Part shown: positions 1 to 8,961 of the stretch, in pieces | How the letters are laid out: the number at the start of each line of letters is the position of its first letter | How positions within the stretch are numbered: position 1 is the first letter of the stretch | Made by a program: the position numbers and the translations under genes | The notes under the pieces: generated by a model | What the model saw: the letters and a program-made list of their open reading frames with translations, nothing else | The model's database searches: none | What the model was told of the DNA's origin: nothing | Assembly (NCBI GenBank): GCA_024231905.1 | Contig: JAAEQC010000102.1 | Coordinates: 1 to 64,000, forward strand | Direction: 5' to 3' | DNA: 64,000 nt | From: a bacterium | GTDB lineage: Bacteria; Krumholzibacteriota; Krumholzibacteriia; LZORAL124-64-63

Positions 1-825
1 CGGCCCCAGGGGTTCGGTCCCAAGACCCGCGCCGCCCTGGACTACGGCCTGGTCACCCTGCCCGGGGACATCGCCCGTGCCCTGCTGGTGGGCGTGGTCA
101 TCGCCGGCGTGCTGGCCGCCCTGATTCCCGAGGACTTTCTGGCCGACTGGTTGGGCGGCGGTCCCCTGGCCATCGGCCTCATGATGCTGGTGGGTATTCC
201 CGTCTACGTATGCGCCACGGCGAGCGTGCCCCTGGCGGCGAGCTTCATCTTCCTGGGCGCCACCCCCGGCGCGGCCCTGGCCTTCCTGGTGGCGGGACCG
301 GCCACCAACGCAGCGACCATCGCCACCGTGGGCCGGGTCCTGGGCAGACGTGCCCTGGCCGCTTACCTGGGGACCGTGGCCGTCAGCGCCTGGGGGGGCG
401 GCATGCTCCTGGACTGGCTGGTGCCGCGGGCGTCGGCCGCTATCCCCCTCTTCGCCGGCGGCGGCCACCGCCACGAGGGCGTGGCCTGGTTCGAACACCT
501 GGGGGCGGTGGTGCTGGTAATCGTCCTGGTCCGCAGCTGGTGGCTTGCGCGCGGCCGGGACTGTGGCTGTGACGGGACCTGTTCTTCGGAAACGACCGCG
601 GACCCGAGCCCGGATTCCGAGAGCCTGGAATTCTCGGTGGAAGGCATGAACTGCAGCCATTGCGAACAGAGTGTACGACGAGCTCTCGGCGAGCTGGCGG
701 GCGTGACCTCGGCGCAGGTGTCGCTGGCCGACAACCGGGCCGTGGTCACCGGCGCGGGCCTCGATCCCGAAGTCCTGCGGGCGGCCATCGACGGGCTCGG
801 TTTCGCAAGCAGGCTCCAGGACTGA
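1..825 (+). CDS. Permease of the SO_0444 Cu/Zn efflux type with C-terminal HMA domain (5' partial)
   Basis: The frame is open from base 1, so the N-terminus lies outside the window; 274 residues remain. The first ~170 residues are hydrophobic helices with the small-residue-rich pattern of the DUF318/ArsP-like permease family (stretch with GPATNAATIATVGRVLG). A short Cys-rich linker (CGCDGTC) follows, then a ~65-residue heavy-metal-associated domain with the metal-binding motif GMNCSHC at bases 643-663. The permease-plus-HMA architecture is known from putative Cu/Zn efflux proteins of the inner membrane, so metal export is the likely role. The usual ArsR-type repressor gene, if present, would be outside the window. 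Metal specificity cannot be read from the sequence. Confidence 0.75.
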   Translation, partial: RPQGFGPKTRAALDYGLVTLPGDIARALLVGVVIAGVLAALIPEDFLADWLGGGPLAIGLMMLVGIPVYVCATASVPLAASFIFLGATPGAALAFLVAGPATNAATIATVGRVLGRRALAAYLGTVAVSAWGGGMLLDWLVPRASAAIPLFAGGGHRHEGVAWFEHLGAVVLVIVLVRSWWLARGRDCGCDGTCSSETTADPSPDSESLEFSVEGMNCSHCEQSVRRALGELAGVTSAQVSLADNRAVVTGAGLDPEVLRAAIDGLGFASRLQD

Positions 826-850
826 TTGTCACGCGTGGGGGGCGTTTTTT

Positions 851-880
851 TTGAAACCTATTACGAAAGTCTTCGTAAAT
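851..880 (+). promoter_or_regulatory. Candidate promoter with inverted repeat before the thioredoxin-like gene
   Basis: A perfect 7-bp inverted repeat, TTACGAA-AGTC-TTCGTAA (861-878), follows a TTGAAA box (851-856). A weak -10-like GTAAAT lies at 875-880. The dyad would sit between the two boxes, as operators of metal- or redox-sensing repressors often do. An eight-T run (845-852) just upstream may also end transcription of the permease gene. The dyad is observed; the role is inferred. Confidence 0.35.
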
Positions 881-947
881 GAGCAATCGAACGGGACCTC
901 GGGCCGGGTCTCACCTGCTGCACAACCCCTGCCCTGGAGGATCCCGC

Positions 948-1832
948 ATGTGGACCACCCGCCGCTGCCTACCGCTCGCCCTTTGCCTGTGTGCCACCCT
1001 GGCCATCATCGCCGTCGCTGCGCCGCCGGCCGCTGATCACGCGGAGTTCGCCGTGGCCGACTACGCCACGCGTCTGCACCACGCCGCCGCCGCCGAACGG
1101 CCACTGCTCGTCGAGTTCACCACGAAGAAATGCGGCAGTTGCCGCCAGTTCGCAGAGGCCTTGGGCGGCGACGACAAGCTGGCAGCTGCAGCGCAGCAGG
1201 TACCGACGGTGAAGATCGAATCCTGGTCCGAGGACGGCGTCCGGCTCGTGAAGCAGCACCGCGTCGTCGCCTATCCCACATTCCTGCTGGTGGACGACCA
1301 GGGTCGCGAGATCGACCGCTGGGTGGGCTGGGAGGATGCGGCGACCTGGATCAACCTGGTGGAGACCGCGTTGACGGATCTGTCCCTCATCCCGGACAAG
1401 AAGTTGAACTTCGCGGCGGCACCCACGGCGGTCACGGGAGAGATCCTCGGCCGAAACGCCTACTGGATGGGCCGTACCCGCGAAGCCGTCGAGTACTACG
1501 CCGCGGCCCAACGCCTGGCCCCGAACCGGGCCCACGATTTACACCATCCGATCTTCCTGGCCTTGACCGACCGTGCCGTAACGGCCGCCGACCTGCCGGA
1601 GATCGAGGCGGCGGCGGGCGCCATGGCCGATTGCCCCCGCTGTACGGACAGGGACCTGGTGCGCCTGGGCTACGGCATGCTCGGGGTGGCTGACCAGTTG
1701 GGTGATCCGCAGGTGGCGGCGCCCTGGTTGCGGCGGGTGCTGGACCGGACGGCGGCCTCCACCGAGGCGCGCGTGGTGCGGTCGCGGGTGAAATTCGCCG
1801 CCAAGCTGCCATCATCGGCGGGTGGGAACTAG
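948..1832 (+). CDS. Secreted thioredoxin-like protein with C-terminal helical region
   Basis: 294 residues. The ATG at 948 is preferred over an in-frame upstream ATG (879) because GGAGG lies 7 bp before it and it opens directly into a signal peptide (RRCLPLALCLCATLAIIAVAA). Residues ~30-150 match a thioredoxin fold with a CGSC active site after LLVEFTTKK, followed by a cis-Pro type strand (VVAYPTFLLVDDQGREIDRWVGW). The remainder is helical, TPR-like, with a CPRC pair. It probably acts as a periplasmic thiol reductase or chaperone. Its TAG stop overlaps the stop of the convergent FapA-like gene. Confidence 0.7.
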   Translation: MWTTRRCLPLALCLCATLAIIAVAAPPAADHAEFAVADYATRLHHAAAAERPLLVEFTTKKCGSCRQFAEALGGDDKLAAAAQQVPTVKIESWSEDGVRLVKQHRVVAYPTFLLVDDQGREIDRWVGWEDAATWINLVETALTDLSLIPDKKLNFAAAPTAVTGEILGRNAYWMGRTREAVEYYAAAQRLAPNRAHDLHHPIFLALTDRAVTAADLPEIEAAAGAMADCPRCTDRDLVRLGYGMLGVADQLGDPQVAAPWLRRVLDRTAASTEARVVRSRVKFAAKLPSSAGGN

Positions 1833-3340
1833 TCCTCGGGAGTGTTGCCTTCGCCCATGGGCAGGAGCTTCAGGTTCTTGCGGTTGCGGCCCACGAGCCG
1901 CGGCTTGTGGACCGAGGCCCGCACGTACATGCTCCACTTGCAGAGCTGCACCGTGGTGCCGGACCAGATCTCCTCGTAGATGGCGATCTCTTCCAGGACC
2001 TCGCGGCCGGCGGCTTCCTTGAGCGCGGTCATGTCGGCGAGGACCTCTTCATGGCTTTCGTCGATGTTGGCCAGCTTGTCCTGCAGTTCGGTGCGCAGAT
2101 GGGCCAGGGCCTTGGCCTTCTCCGGGGGCAATTCGCCGTGCTTGGCCAGGGCTTCCACGAGCGCCTTCCGGGCTTCGTCGAGCCGGACGAGCTTGGTGCG
2201 GTGCTCGAGTAGGGCGGGTTCCAGGTCCGGGTCGAATCCGGCCACTAGCAGGGTAGTCGTGCTGCCGCCGGCGCCGGCTTCGGCCACGCGGATGCCCTTG
2301 AGGCCTAAGGTGCGACCGCCGGCAATGCGACCCTTGCAGGCCCGCACCTTGCCGCGGCATTCGATGTCGGCGTGGGCTATCTCGTTCTTGACGACGACGT
2401 CTCCCCCGGCGCGGACACGGGTCTCTGAGATGTACAGGGCTTCCACGCCGCCGCCGGCGATCACCTCGCCTTCGCCGTCGCCGACGATGCCGCCGCCGAC
2501 GACCAGGTCGCCGCCGCAATGGATGGTCGACGCTTCGACCAGGCCGCGCACGGCCACGTCGCCGTCGGTCTCGATGACGGCTCCGCTGCGCACGTCGCCG
2601 TGGATGGTGACGGCCCCCTTGTGATGGATGTTGCCCGTCTCCAGGCTCACGTCGCCCTTGATGACGTAGATATCGTCCACCTGGACCGTGTCCTTGGCGT
2701 GGCGGAGCCGGCCGTCGCATTCGGCGGTGATGACCCGCACGCCGTCCTCGGCCTGGGTTTCGATGGTGTGCTTGCCCGCGCGCAGCTTGGCGGCCTTGAG
2801 GGTGGGGACGGAGATCTCCTTGCCGTAGACGTTCAGGCCGGGCACGCCCGGTTCCGGCGGCAGGACCCGGCAAACCACCTCGCCGGCGGACACTGCGCGC
2901 CGCTCCAGGGGTTCCCAGAAATCCATGCAGTCGTCGCCGTCAACCGCCCAGCCGGCGACAAAAAAGTCGCGGCTCCAGGCGAGGCGGCCGGGTTGGGGCG
3001 GGGTTGGGGACTGGCCCACGATGACCGCGTGACGGACCAGGTGGCCACCGGGCGTGGCGGCGGATTCGATGATCTCCCGGGTGAGGTCGCGGTCGGGGAA
3101 CTGTGGCAGGTGGAGTTCTTCGAACTCCTTCATGATGCGGTCCAGGATCGTGTCCAGGTTGGCCAGGGGATCGGGACAGTCCAGCAGTACGCTCACCTGG
3201 TCGGGTGAGATCCGCAGGGAGAAGTGGGGCGCCTCGGCGGCGGTCTCCCCCGGACCAGCCTCTTCCGGGGCCTCCTCCGCCTGCTCGTCCATCTTCGCCG
3301 CGCGGGCGGGAACGTCCTTGTCCTTGATCTCTGTGCTCAT
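1829..3340 (-). CDS. FapA-family (DUF342) polymer-forming protein
   Basis: 503 residues from the ATG at 3340, which has a GAGG box nearby (GAGGCGGTC-ATG); an upstream in-frame start at 3388 is less likely. After an acidic N-terminus (~residues 1-40) come the DUF342 entry domain and a long right-handed beta-helix of regularly spaced repeats (GDVSLETGNI, GDVRSGAVIETDGDVAVRG, GGDLVVGGGI). A C-terminal coiled coil (~370-460) follows. Family members include the flagellar assembly protein A group and DUF342 proteins of unknown role. No flagellar genes are in view, so a cell-surface or chemosensory assembly role is open. The stop shares CTAG with the convergent gene. Confidence 0.75.
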   Translation of the reverse strand: MSTEIKDKDVPARAAKMDEQAEEAPEEAGPGETAAEAPHFSLRISPDQVSVLLDCPDPLANLDTILDRIMKEFEELHLPQFPDRDLTREIIESAATPGGHLVRHAVIVGQSPTPPQPGRLAWSRDFFVAGWAVDGDDCMDFWEPLERRAVSAGEVVCRVLPPEPGVPGLNVYGKEISVPTLKAAKLRAGKHTIETQAEDGVRVITAECDGRLRHAKDTVQVDDIYVIKGDVSLETGNIHHKGAVTIHGDVRSGAVIETDGDVAVRGLVEASTIHCGGDLVVGGGIVGDGEGEVIAGGGVEALYISETRVRAGGDVVVKNEIAHADIECRGKVRACKGRIAGGRTLGLKGIRVAEAGAGGSTTTLLVAGFDPDLEPALLEHRTKLVRLDEARKALVEALAKHGELPPEKAKALAHLRTELQDKLANIDESHEEVLADMTALKEAAGREVLEEIAIYEEIWSGTTVQLCKWSMYVRASVHKPRLVGRNRKNLKLLPMGEGNTPED

Positions 3341-3509
3341 GACCGCCTCGCCACTCAGGTGGCCGGTGGACGGATCCGACCGGCGCACCGCTCCGGTACT
3401 CCAGCTTCCTCAACGTACATCGGCCCACAGCCGGGGAAAATGAGCCGGAAATGCCTACCAATCCGTTCCCGGGCGCCCGTAGGATGGGCCCGGAAACGGG
3501 GGAGGCGCC

Positions 3510-4247
3510 ATGGATCTTGTCCACATGCTCAAGGAGGCCCGACGGACGGTGATCTTCACCGGCGCCGGCGTCTCGACTCTCTGCGGCATCCCGGATTTCC
3601 GGGGGGCCGAAGGTCTGTACAAGACCCTCGACGGCGACCGCATCTTCGCCCTGGACGGCTTCCGGGCCGACCCCACCTACTACTACGAGCACGCCCGGGA
3701 TTTCATCTACGGCCTGGGGGACGTGGCCCCGGGTCCGGTGCACCGGGTGTGCGCCGCCCTGGAGGAGCACGGCTTGGTGCGCGGTGTGGTCACCCAGAAC
3801 ATCGACATGCTCCACCAGCGGGCCGGGTCGCGCCGGGTGATCGAGCTCCACGGCTCGCCGGCCCAACACGTCTGCCCGGGCTGCGGTGTCCAGGAGAGTT
3901 TCGCTGTCGTGGCGCCGGTGGTGCGGGCCGGCGGCATACCCCGCTGCCCGGACTGCGCGGCGGTGCTCAAGCCGGCCATCACCTTCTTCGGCGAGATGCT
4001 GCCGGCGGGCGCCTTGGAAACGGCGAGCGCCTGGGCGGCCGAGGCCGACCTCATGCTCGTCCTGGGCTCATCCCTGGTAGTGCAACCGGCCGCCTCGGTG
4101 CCTTTGCTCACGGTCCGCGCCGGGGGACGACTGGCCGTCGTCAATCGCGACGCGACGCCATTGGATCACCTGGCGGACTGGCGCGGCGACGATCTCGGGG
4201 CTTTCTGCGACCTGGTCGACCGGGGTCTGGACCCGGGGTCGTCCTGA
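3510..4247 (+). CDS. cobB: Sir2-family NAD-dependent protein deacylase
   Basis: 245 residues, the usual length for bacterial sirtuins. Motifs run in order: NAD-binding GAGVSTLCGIPDFRG (~residues 18-32), TQNIDMLHQRAG (~95-106), catalytic His in ELHGS, two zinc-binding pairs CPGC and CPDC, then KPAITFFGE and the NAD-site GSSLVVQPA. These indicate removal of acetyl or related acyl groups from lysines with NAD as co-substrate, in the cytoplasm. The ATG at 3510 follows a GGGGGAGG box. It is transcribed divergently from the FapA-like gene. Acyl-chain preference is not evident; cobB is used in the broad sense. Confidence 0.88.
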   Translation: MDLVHMLKEARRTVIFTGAGVSTLCGIPDFRGAEGLYKTLDGDRIFALDGFRADPTYYYEHARDFIYGLGDVAPGPVHRVCAALEEHGLVRGVVTQNIDMLHQRAGSRRVIELHGSPAQHVCPGCGVQESFAVVAPVVRAGGIPRCPDCAAVLKPAITFFGEMLPAGALETASAWAAEADLMLVLGSSLVVQPAASVPLLTVRAGGRLAVVNRDATPLDHLADWRGDDLGAFCDLVDRGLDPGSS

Positions 4248-4388
4248 TTCTCGATTTCGACTTCAAACCCGCCTGCACCAGCCGATAACAGGGGATCGGG
4301 ATCCCGTCCGACGGGAGCCCGGCGCAGGCGATCCCGACCGGAGTCCCGTGGGGGCGGACCCGTCGCCGAAGCCATACGAGGGAGAACC

Positions 4389-5249
4389 ATGACTCGCCCG
4401 ACCATCCAGGAACTCGTCGACGGCACGGGTGAACTCGCCACGTTGCCGTCCACGGTCATCCGCCTGCTCGATCTGCTGCGGGACGCGGACACCTGTGCCA
4501 CCGAGGTGCAGGTCGTGCTCGAGCGCGATCCGGCCATGACCGCCAACATCCTCAAGTTGAGCAACTCCGCCTATTACGGCGTGCGACGCACCATCAGCAC
4601 CGTGCGCGACGCACTGGTGCTGCTGGGCAACCGCGCCGTCACCACCCTGGCCTTTGCCACGGGCATGTCGCCGGTGCTGCGCCGCGACCTGTCGGGTTAC
4701 GGCATGGGGCGGGACGAATTCTGGGGCCATTGCCTCACCACGGCGGCGGCCTCGTCCTTGGCCGCGGACCTGCGGGGCGACACCCGTTGGCGCTGCCAGG
4801 CCTTCACCGCGGGGCTCGTCCACGACATCGGCATGCTCGTCATAGACAGCCATCTGTCGGCCGAGCGGGAGCAGTTGCCTGCCGCCGGCGACGACATGGA
4901 ACAGTGTCGCCTGGAGATCGACCATTTCGGCTACGACCACGCGGAGGTAGGCGGCGCCCTGGCCGAGGCTTGGGGCTTCCCCACGACGCTGACCGCGGCC
5001 ATCACCCACCACCACAACCCGGGCCGGGCCTTGGGCGCGGTGGAGATCACCCGCGCCGTGGCCGCCGGCGACCTGGTGGCCGACGCCCTGAGCCGCCATC
5101 CGGGACGACCCTGGAGCCCGGAGGTCACCCGGGCGCTGACCGGCATGGGTTTCGACCCCACCGACTTCGGCGAACTGGCCCTTGATCTGGCCACGGATCT
5201 GGACGAGACTCTCGCCGGCGCGGCGACCCCTCCGGAGATCCCGGTCTAA
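4389..5249 (+). CDS. HDOD-domain signalling protein
   Basis: 286 residues, essentially a single HDOD domain. Typical landmarks are LPSTVIRLLDLL near the N-terminus, DPAMTANILKLSNSAYYG (~residues 48-65), the helix TVRDALVLLGNRAVTTLA, and the degenerate HD-type motif AGLVHDIGMLVI followed by HAEVGGALAEAWGFP and ITHHHNP. HDOD proteins are cytoplasmic, usually non-enzymatic regulators linked to motility, stress or cyclic-nucleotide signalling. GGGAGAACC precedes the ATG. It lies 40 bp upstream of the ThrE-type exporter gene and is probably co-transcribed with it. Partner and signal are unknown. Confidence 0.85.
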   Translation: MTRPTIQELVDGTGELATLPSTVIRLLDLLRDADTCATEVQVVLERDPAMTANILKLSNSAYYGVRRTISTVRDALVLLGNRAVTTLAFATGMSPVLRRDLSGYGMGRDEFWGHCLTTAAASSLAADLRGDTRWRCQAFTAGLVHDIGMLVIDSHLSAEREQLPAAGDDMEQCRLEIDHFGYDHAEVGGALAEAWGFPTTLTAAITHHHNPGRALGAVEITRAVAAGDLVADALSRHPGRPWSPEVTRALTGMGFDPTDFGELALDLATDLDETLAGAATPPEIPV

Positions 5250-5289
5250 CGGGGCGGGCGCCGCCGTTTCCGTCCCCGGGAGTTCGACC

Positions 5290-6501
5290 ATGGTGGCGCC
5301 GACCGATTCCAGGATCCGCTTCCTGACCGCCCTCGGGCGGGCTCTCCACAGTTATGGCATTCCCGCCCACCGCCTGGAGGCTGCCCTGGCCAACGCCGCG
5401 GCACGCCTGGACATCAGGGCCGAGTTCCTGTCCACCCCCACATCGCTCACCTCCTCCTTCGGCGAGCCCGGTGAACAGCACGTGACCCTGGTGCGGGTGC
5501 AGCCCGGGGACCTGCATCTGGACAAACTCGTGAAACTCAACGCGGTGGTCGACGGCCTGACCGCCGATGAGCTTTCGGTGGAGTCGGCCGAGCGGCGCCT
5601 GACCGAGATCGACACGGCGCCCACCCGCTACGGCCCCGTCACCACCGTGGCGGCCTTCGCGGTCACCGCGGGCCTGGCCTGCCGATTCTTCGGCGGCGGC
5701 TGGCCTGAGATGGCGTCGGCCCTGGTCCTGGGACTGGTGACGGGACTGCTGGGCTGGGCCGCCGGCCGCAGCGAGACCATGGCCAGGACCTTCGATTTCG
5801 TGGCGGCGGCGGTGGTCAGTTTCCTGGCCGCCGCGGCCAGCGTCCTGGTGACGCCTCTGGCCACCAACGAGATCACCATCGCCACCCTCATCGTGCTGCT
5901 CCCCGGCTTGACCCTCACCCTGGCCCTCAACGAGCTCAACATGGGCCACTGGGTGGCGGGCACCGCCCGGCTCACGGGCTCCATGACCACCTTCCTCAAG
6001 ATCGGCCTGGGGGTGGGAATAGGACGCAAGGTGGCGGAACTGGTCCTGGGAGCGGCGCCGGCGACGGCGCCGGAACCGACACCCGGCTGGACCCTGTGGT
6101 TCGCCTTGGCCGTGACTCCCCTGGCATTGGGTGTGCTTTTCAGGGCCCGCGCCCGGGAGATCCCCTGGATCGTGCTGGGATCGGCAGTGGCCTTCCTGGG
6201 AGCGCGCGAGGGCGTCGGCTGGCTGGGTCCCGGATTGGGCACGGTGGTGGGGTCCCTGGCGGTGGGCCTGCTGGCCAATATCTACGCCCGCTGGCGGCGC
6301 AAGCCGGCGGTGGTGATGGTCGTGCCCTCGATCATCCTGCTGGTGCCGGGTTCCATCGGCTATCAAGGTCTGTCCATGCTCATGGCCAAGGACGTCATGA
6401 GCGGCGTGGACACGGCCTTCCTGGCGCTGCTGGTGGGGGTTTCCCTGGTGGCTGGATTGCTGCTGGCCAATGTGCTGGTGCCGCCGCGGAACGCACTCTG
6501 A
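5290..6501 (+). CDS. Threonine/serine exporter (ThrE) family protein
   Basis: 403 residues from the ATG at 5290, which has a GGGAG box; an upstream in-frame start overlapping the HDOD gene is less likely. The N-terminal soluble part (~1-115) matches the ThrE cytoplasmic domain (LTALGRALHSYGIPAHRLE, SLTSSFG, RLTEIDT). About ten membrane helices follow, in two halves (DUF1212-like and DUF3815-like), ending IILLVPGSIGYQGLSML and LLANVLVPPR. Members export threonine or serine from the cytoplasm; here both halves are fused in one chain, as in the Corynebacterium type. Substrate is inferred from family only. Confidence 0.82.
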   Translation: MVAPTDSRIRFLTALGRALHSYGIPAHRLEAALANAAARLDIRAEFLSTPTSLTSSFGEPGEQHVTLVRVQPGDLHLDKLVKLNAVVDGLTADELSVESAERRLTEIDTAPTRYGPVTTVAAFAVTAGLACRFFGGGWPEMASALVLGLVTGLLGWAAGRSETMARTFDFVAAAVVSFLAAAASVLVTPLATNEITIATLIVLLPGLTLTLALNELNMGHWVAGTARLTGSMTTFLKIGLGVGIGRKVAELVLGAAPATAPEPTPGWTLWFALAVTPLALGVLFRARAREIPWIVLGSAVAFLGAREGVGWLGPGLGTVVGSLAVGLLANIYARWRRKPAVVMVVPSIILLVPGSIGYQGLSMLMAKDVMSGVDTAFLALLVGVSLVAGLLLANVLVPPRNAL

Positions 6502-6503
6502 CA

Positions 6504-6533
6504 TTGCCTCGGACCCGGTCCATCCTGCATAGT
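6504..6533 (+). promoter_or_regulatory. Candidate sigma-70-type promoter for the MFS gene
   Basis: TTGCCT (6504-6509) and CATAGT (6528-6533) are separated by 18 bp, giving a start point near 6540 and a ~30-nt leader. It resembles other boxes in this window (TTGCC- with CATAAT or TATGAT). Confidence 0.42.
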
Positions 6534-6571
6534 CCCCGGATCGACGAATCCCGTAAGCCAAGGAGCTCCCC

Positions 6572-7846
6572 ATGAGCGAAGCCGTGAGTCCCGTCCGCCG
6601 GGTGCCGCCCGCCTACCGCTGGCTGGTGCTGGTCGTGATCAGCCTGGCCATGTTCGGCAACTACTACGTGTACGACAGCATTGCACCCATCGCGGACATG
6701 CTGAAGGCCGACCTGGGATTCACCGACTCGAACATCGGCAGCCTCTATTCCATCTACTCCATCGCCGCGGTGATCGTGCTGCTCCTGGGCGGTGTGGCGG
6801 TGGACCGGTACGGCACGGTCAAGTCGACCATCGTCTTCGGGGCCTTCTGCACCATCGCCGCGGTGGTGAACGCCCTGACCGAGGACTTCACGGTGATGAT
6901 GGTGGCCCGCTTCCTCCTCGGCCTGGGCTCCGAGCCACTCATCGTGGCCATCACCACGGCCCTGGCCAAGTGGTTCAAGGGACGCGAGCTGAGCTTCGCC
7001 TTCGGCCTGAACCTGACCATCGCCCGGCTGGGTTCGGTGGCCGCCGATTGGTCGCCCACCTGGGCCAAGTTCGCCTATGAGAGCTGGCAGGCGCCCCTGC
7101 TGGTGGCTGCGGCCATCGGCGCCCTGTGCGTGCTCTCGCCTCTGGGCTACGGCGGCCTGGAGGCCAACGCCCGCCGCCGCTACGGCCTGGGCGACGCCGG
7201 CGAGACGGACAAGTTCGCCTGGGGCGACCTCTTCCGTTTCGACCGCTCATTCTGGTACGTGGTGGCCCTGTGCGTGACCTTCTATTCGGCCATCTTCCCG
7301 TTCCGCAGTTTCGCCATCAAGTTCTTCATCGAGGCCTGGGACATGACCCGCGAGGCGGCGGGTCAGGCCAACAGCGTGCTGCCGTTGGCGGCCATGATCG
7401 TCACGCCGCTGTTCGGACTGCTGGTGGACAAGGTGGGCCGCCGCACCCAGCTCATGTTCCTGGGGGCGTTCCTGCTCATGCCGGTCTATCTGCTGCTCGG
7501 CTATCAGCTGTTGCCTTTCGGGGTCCCCATCGCTCTCATGGGCATCGCCTTCTCGCTGATACCCGCGGTCATGTGGCCGGCGGTTGCGTACATCGTGGAG
7601 GAGAAGCGGCTCGGCACGGCCTACGCCCTGATGACCCTCGTGCAGCAGGTCGGCGTGGCGGGCATGAACTGGCTCATCGGCTTTACCAACGACCGGTCCG
7701 GGGCCAGCGTCGCCAACCCGGGCGGCTACGTGCCGGGCATGTGGATCTTCAGCGTGCTGGGATTCCTGGCGCTGATCTTCGCCATTCTGCTGTGGCGGGC
7801 GGACAAGGGGCCTCGAGGGCACCGGCTCGACGAGGTCAAGACCTGA
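6572..7846 (+). CDS. MFS transporter
   Basis: 424 residues with twelve predicted membrane helices. The loop 2-3 signature is GGVAVDRYGTVKST (~residues 69-82) and loop 8-9 has DKVGRRTQ. A helix-4 arginine segment (VARFLLGLGSEPLIVAITTALAKWFKGRE) is intact, so it should be a working secondary carrier. The overall pattern, with PAVMWPAVAYIVEEKRLGTAYALMT late in the chain, resembles the MFSD1-like branch, where members are proposed to move small peptides. Substrate here is not known. CAAGGAGCTCCCC precedes the ATG. Confidence 0.8.
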   Translation: MSEAVSPVRRVPPAYRWLVLVVISLAMFGNYYVYDSIAPIADMLKADLGFTDSNIGSLYSIYSIAAVIVLLLGGVAVDRYGTVKSTIVFGAFCTIAAVVNALTEDFTVMMVARFLLGLGSEPLIVAITTALAKWFKGRELSFAFGLNLTIARLGSVAADWSPTWAKFAYESWQAPLLVAAAIGALCVLSPLGYGGLEANARRRYGLGDAGETDKFAWGDLFRFDRSFWYVVALCVTFYSAIFPFRSFAIKFFIEAWDMTREAAGQANSVLPLAAMIVTPLFGLLVDKVGRRTQLMFLGAFLLMPVYLLLGYQLLPFGVPIALMGIAFSLIPAVMWPAVAYIVEEKRLGTAYALMTLVQQVGVAGMNWLIGFTNDRSGASVANPGGYVPGMWIFSVLGFLALIFAILLWRADKGPRGHRLDEVKT

Positions 7847-7855
7847 GAGGAACCG

Positions 7856-7864
7856 TGCTATAAT
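7856..7864 (+). promoter_or_regulatory. Extended -10 promoter of the C39-like gene
   Basis: TGCTATAAT combines a consensus -10 hexamer (7859-7864) with the extended TGn element. The -35 region (near 7836-7841, TCAAGA) is weak, which is common for extended -10 promoters. The start point would be about 7871, just after the MFS stop codon, with a ~63-nt leader. Confidence 0.65.
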
Positions 7865-7888
7865 CGACGCGTGTTTTTCGGGTCGGAG

Positions 7889-7915
7889 CGGATCCCGCGC
7901 CTTGCGGGCGATCCG
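7889..7915 (+). other. Hairpin in the 5' leader of the C39-like gene
   Basis: CGGATC (7889-7894) pairs with GATCCG (7910-7915), and the inner CCGC and GCGG continue the stem with small bulges around CCTT. It lies between the predicted start point (~7871) and the GGGAG box at 7923. It could stabilise the transcript or modulate translation. No known riboswitch class was recognised. Confidence 0.35.
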
Positions 7916-7933
7916 ATAGCTTGGGAGTGCATC

Positions 7934-8866
7934 ATGAAGCACGTCGTCAGGGTAGTTTTCGTTGTCACCCTTCTTGGCAACCTGGGCTGGAGCGCCACTG
8001 TCCCGGCTGTCGACCTGCCCCAGGACGTTGCCTATCACCAATGCGGTGAGACCTGGTCAAACGACCTCATGGGCCAGCCGGACGCTTGTCTGGAGACCGT
8101 CTGCAGCACGGGCTGCGTGGTGACTTCCGTGGCAATGCTGCTGTCCTGGCAGGCCACCGAACCGGGAACGCCAGATCCCGGCGAGTTGAACGACTGGCTG
8201 CGAGCGAACGGCGGGTACTTCGGCTGTCTCCCCATTTGGGGATTCATGGGCGGCTATGACGGCAGCGGTGTCGGCGTGGAGTGGGTCGAGAAGGTAACCT
8301 TCGCCAGCGACGACTGGGCCGCCTTGGACGCCGAACTCGCCGCCTCCGACCGCATGCCCCTGGCGAACGTGCATGAGGGAGGCCACTGGGTCGTGGTCTA
8401 CGAGCGGAACGGCCCGTCAGGGGTTCCGTCCTCGTACCGCATTCTGGATCCGTCCAGTACCATGTCTCCGACCGGCACCCTGGCCGACTACGCAGACGGC
8501 GGCCAGGTTGTGTACGGTCTGTCGCTGTTCAGCGGGACATTCCCCATGGGGGAGGTGACCGGCGTCGGGGAGGGGGTCCCCGCGTCGAGATCGACCGTGC
8601 TCCGGAACATTCCCAATCCATTCAATCCGGCCACGACCATCGCCTTCGAGTTGGCTGAAGCGGGGGCGGTCAGTCTCCGCGTGTACGACGCCACCGGCCG
8701 GTTAGTGGACATCCTGCTGGAGAACGCGGCGGCGACTTCTGGCCGCAACGAGGTTGTCTGGACCGGGCGGGACAGGACAGGAAGGTCCGTGTCCGCCGGC
8801 GTCTATTTTTCCGTGCTCAAGACCGCCGGTCACCGCGAAATGCGGAAGATGGTGCTGGTTCGATGA
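7934..8866 (+). CDS. Secreted C39-like cysteine peptidase with C-terminal FlgD-like sorting domain
   Basis: 310 residues. The ATG at 7934 has GGGAG 6 bp upstream and starts a signal peptide (VVRVVFVVTLLGNLGWSATVPA). Residues ~30-200 look like the C39_2 papain-like fold: the segment with STGCVVTSVAMLLSW carries the candidate nucleophile Cys, GGHWVVVYE the His and YRILDPSS the Asp. Residues ~225-310 (NIPNPFNPATTIAFELAEA, LRVYDATGRLV, GVYFSVL) are a FlgD-like C-terminal module typical of surface-sorted proteins in FCB-group bacteria. It is likely exported across the outer membrane by a type IX-like route. Substrate is unknown. Confidence 0.75.
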   Translation: MKHVVRVVFVVTLLGNLGWSATVPAVDLPQDVAYHQCGETWSNDLMGQPDACLETVCSTGCVVTSVAMLLSWQATEPGTPDPGELNDWLRANGGYFGCLPIWGFMGGYDGSGVGVEWVEKVTFASDDWAALDAELAASDRMPLANVHEGGHWVVVYERNGPSGVPSSYRILDPSSTMSPTGTLADYADGGQVVYGLSLFSGTFPMGEVTGVGEGVPASRSTVLRNIPNPFNPATTIAFELAEAGAVSLRVYDATGRLVDILLENAAATSGRNEVVWTGRDRTGRSVSAGVYFSVLKTAGHREMRKMVLVR

Positions 8867-8961
8867 AATGGGCGTGATCCGCTTTTTCGCGGCGATCTCC
8901 AAACGCAGCCAATCGCCTGATTAGACCCCAGAAAAGGGTGGCCCCGCCCCACCGGACGGGG

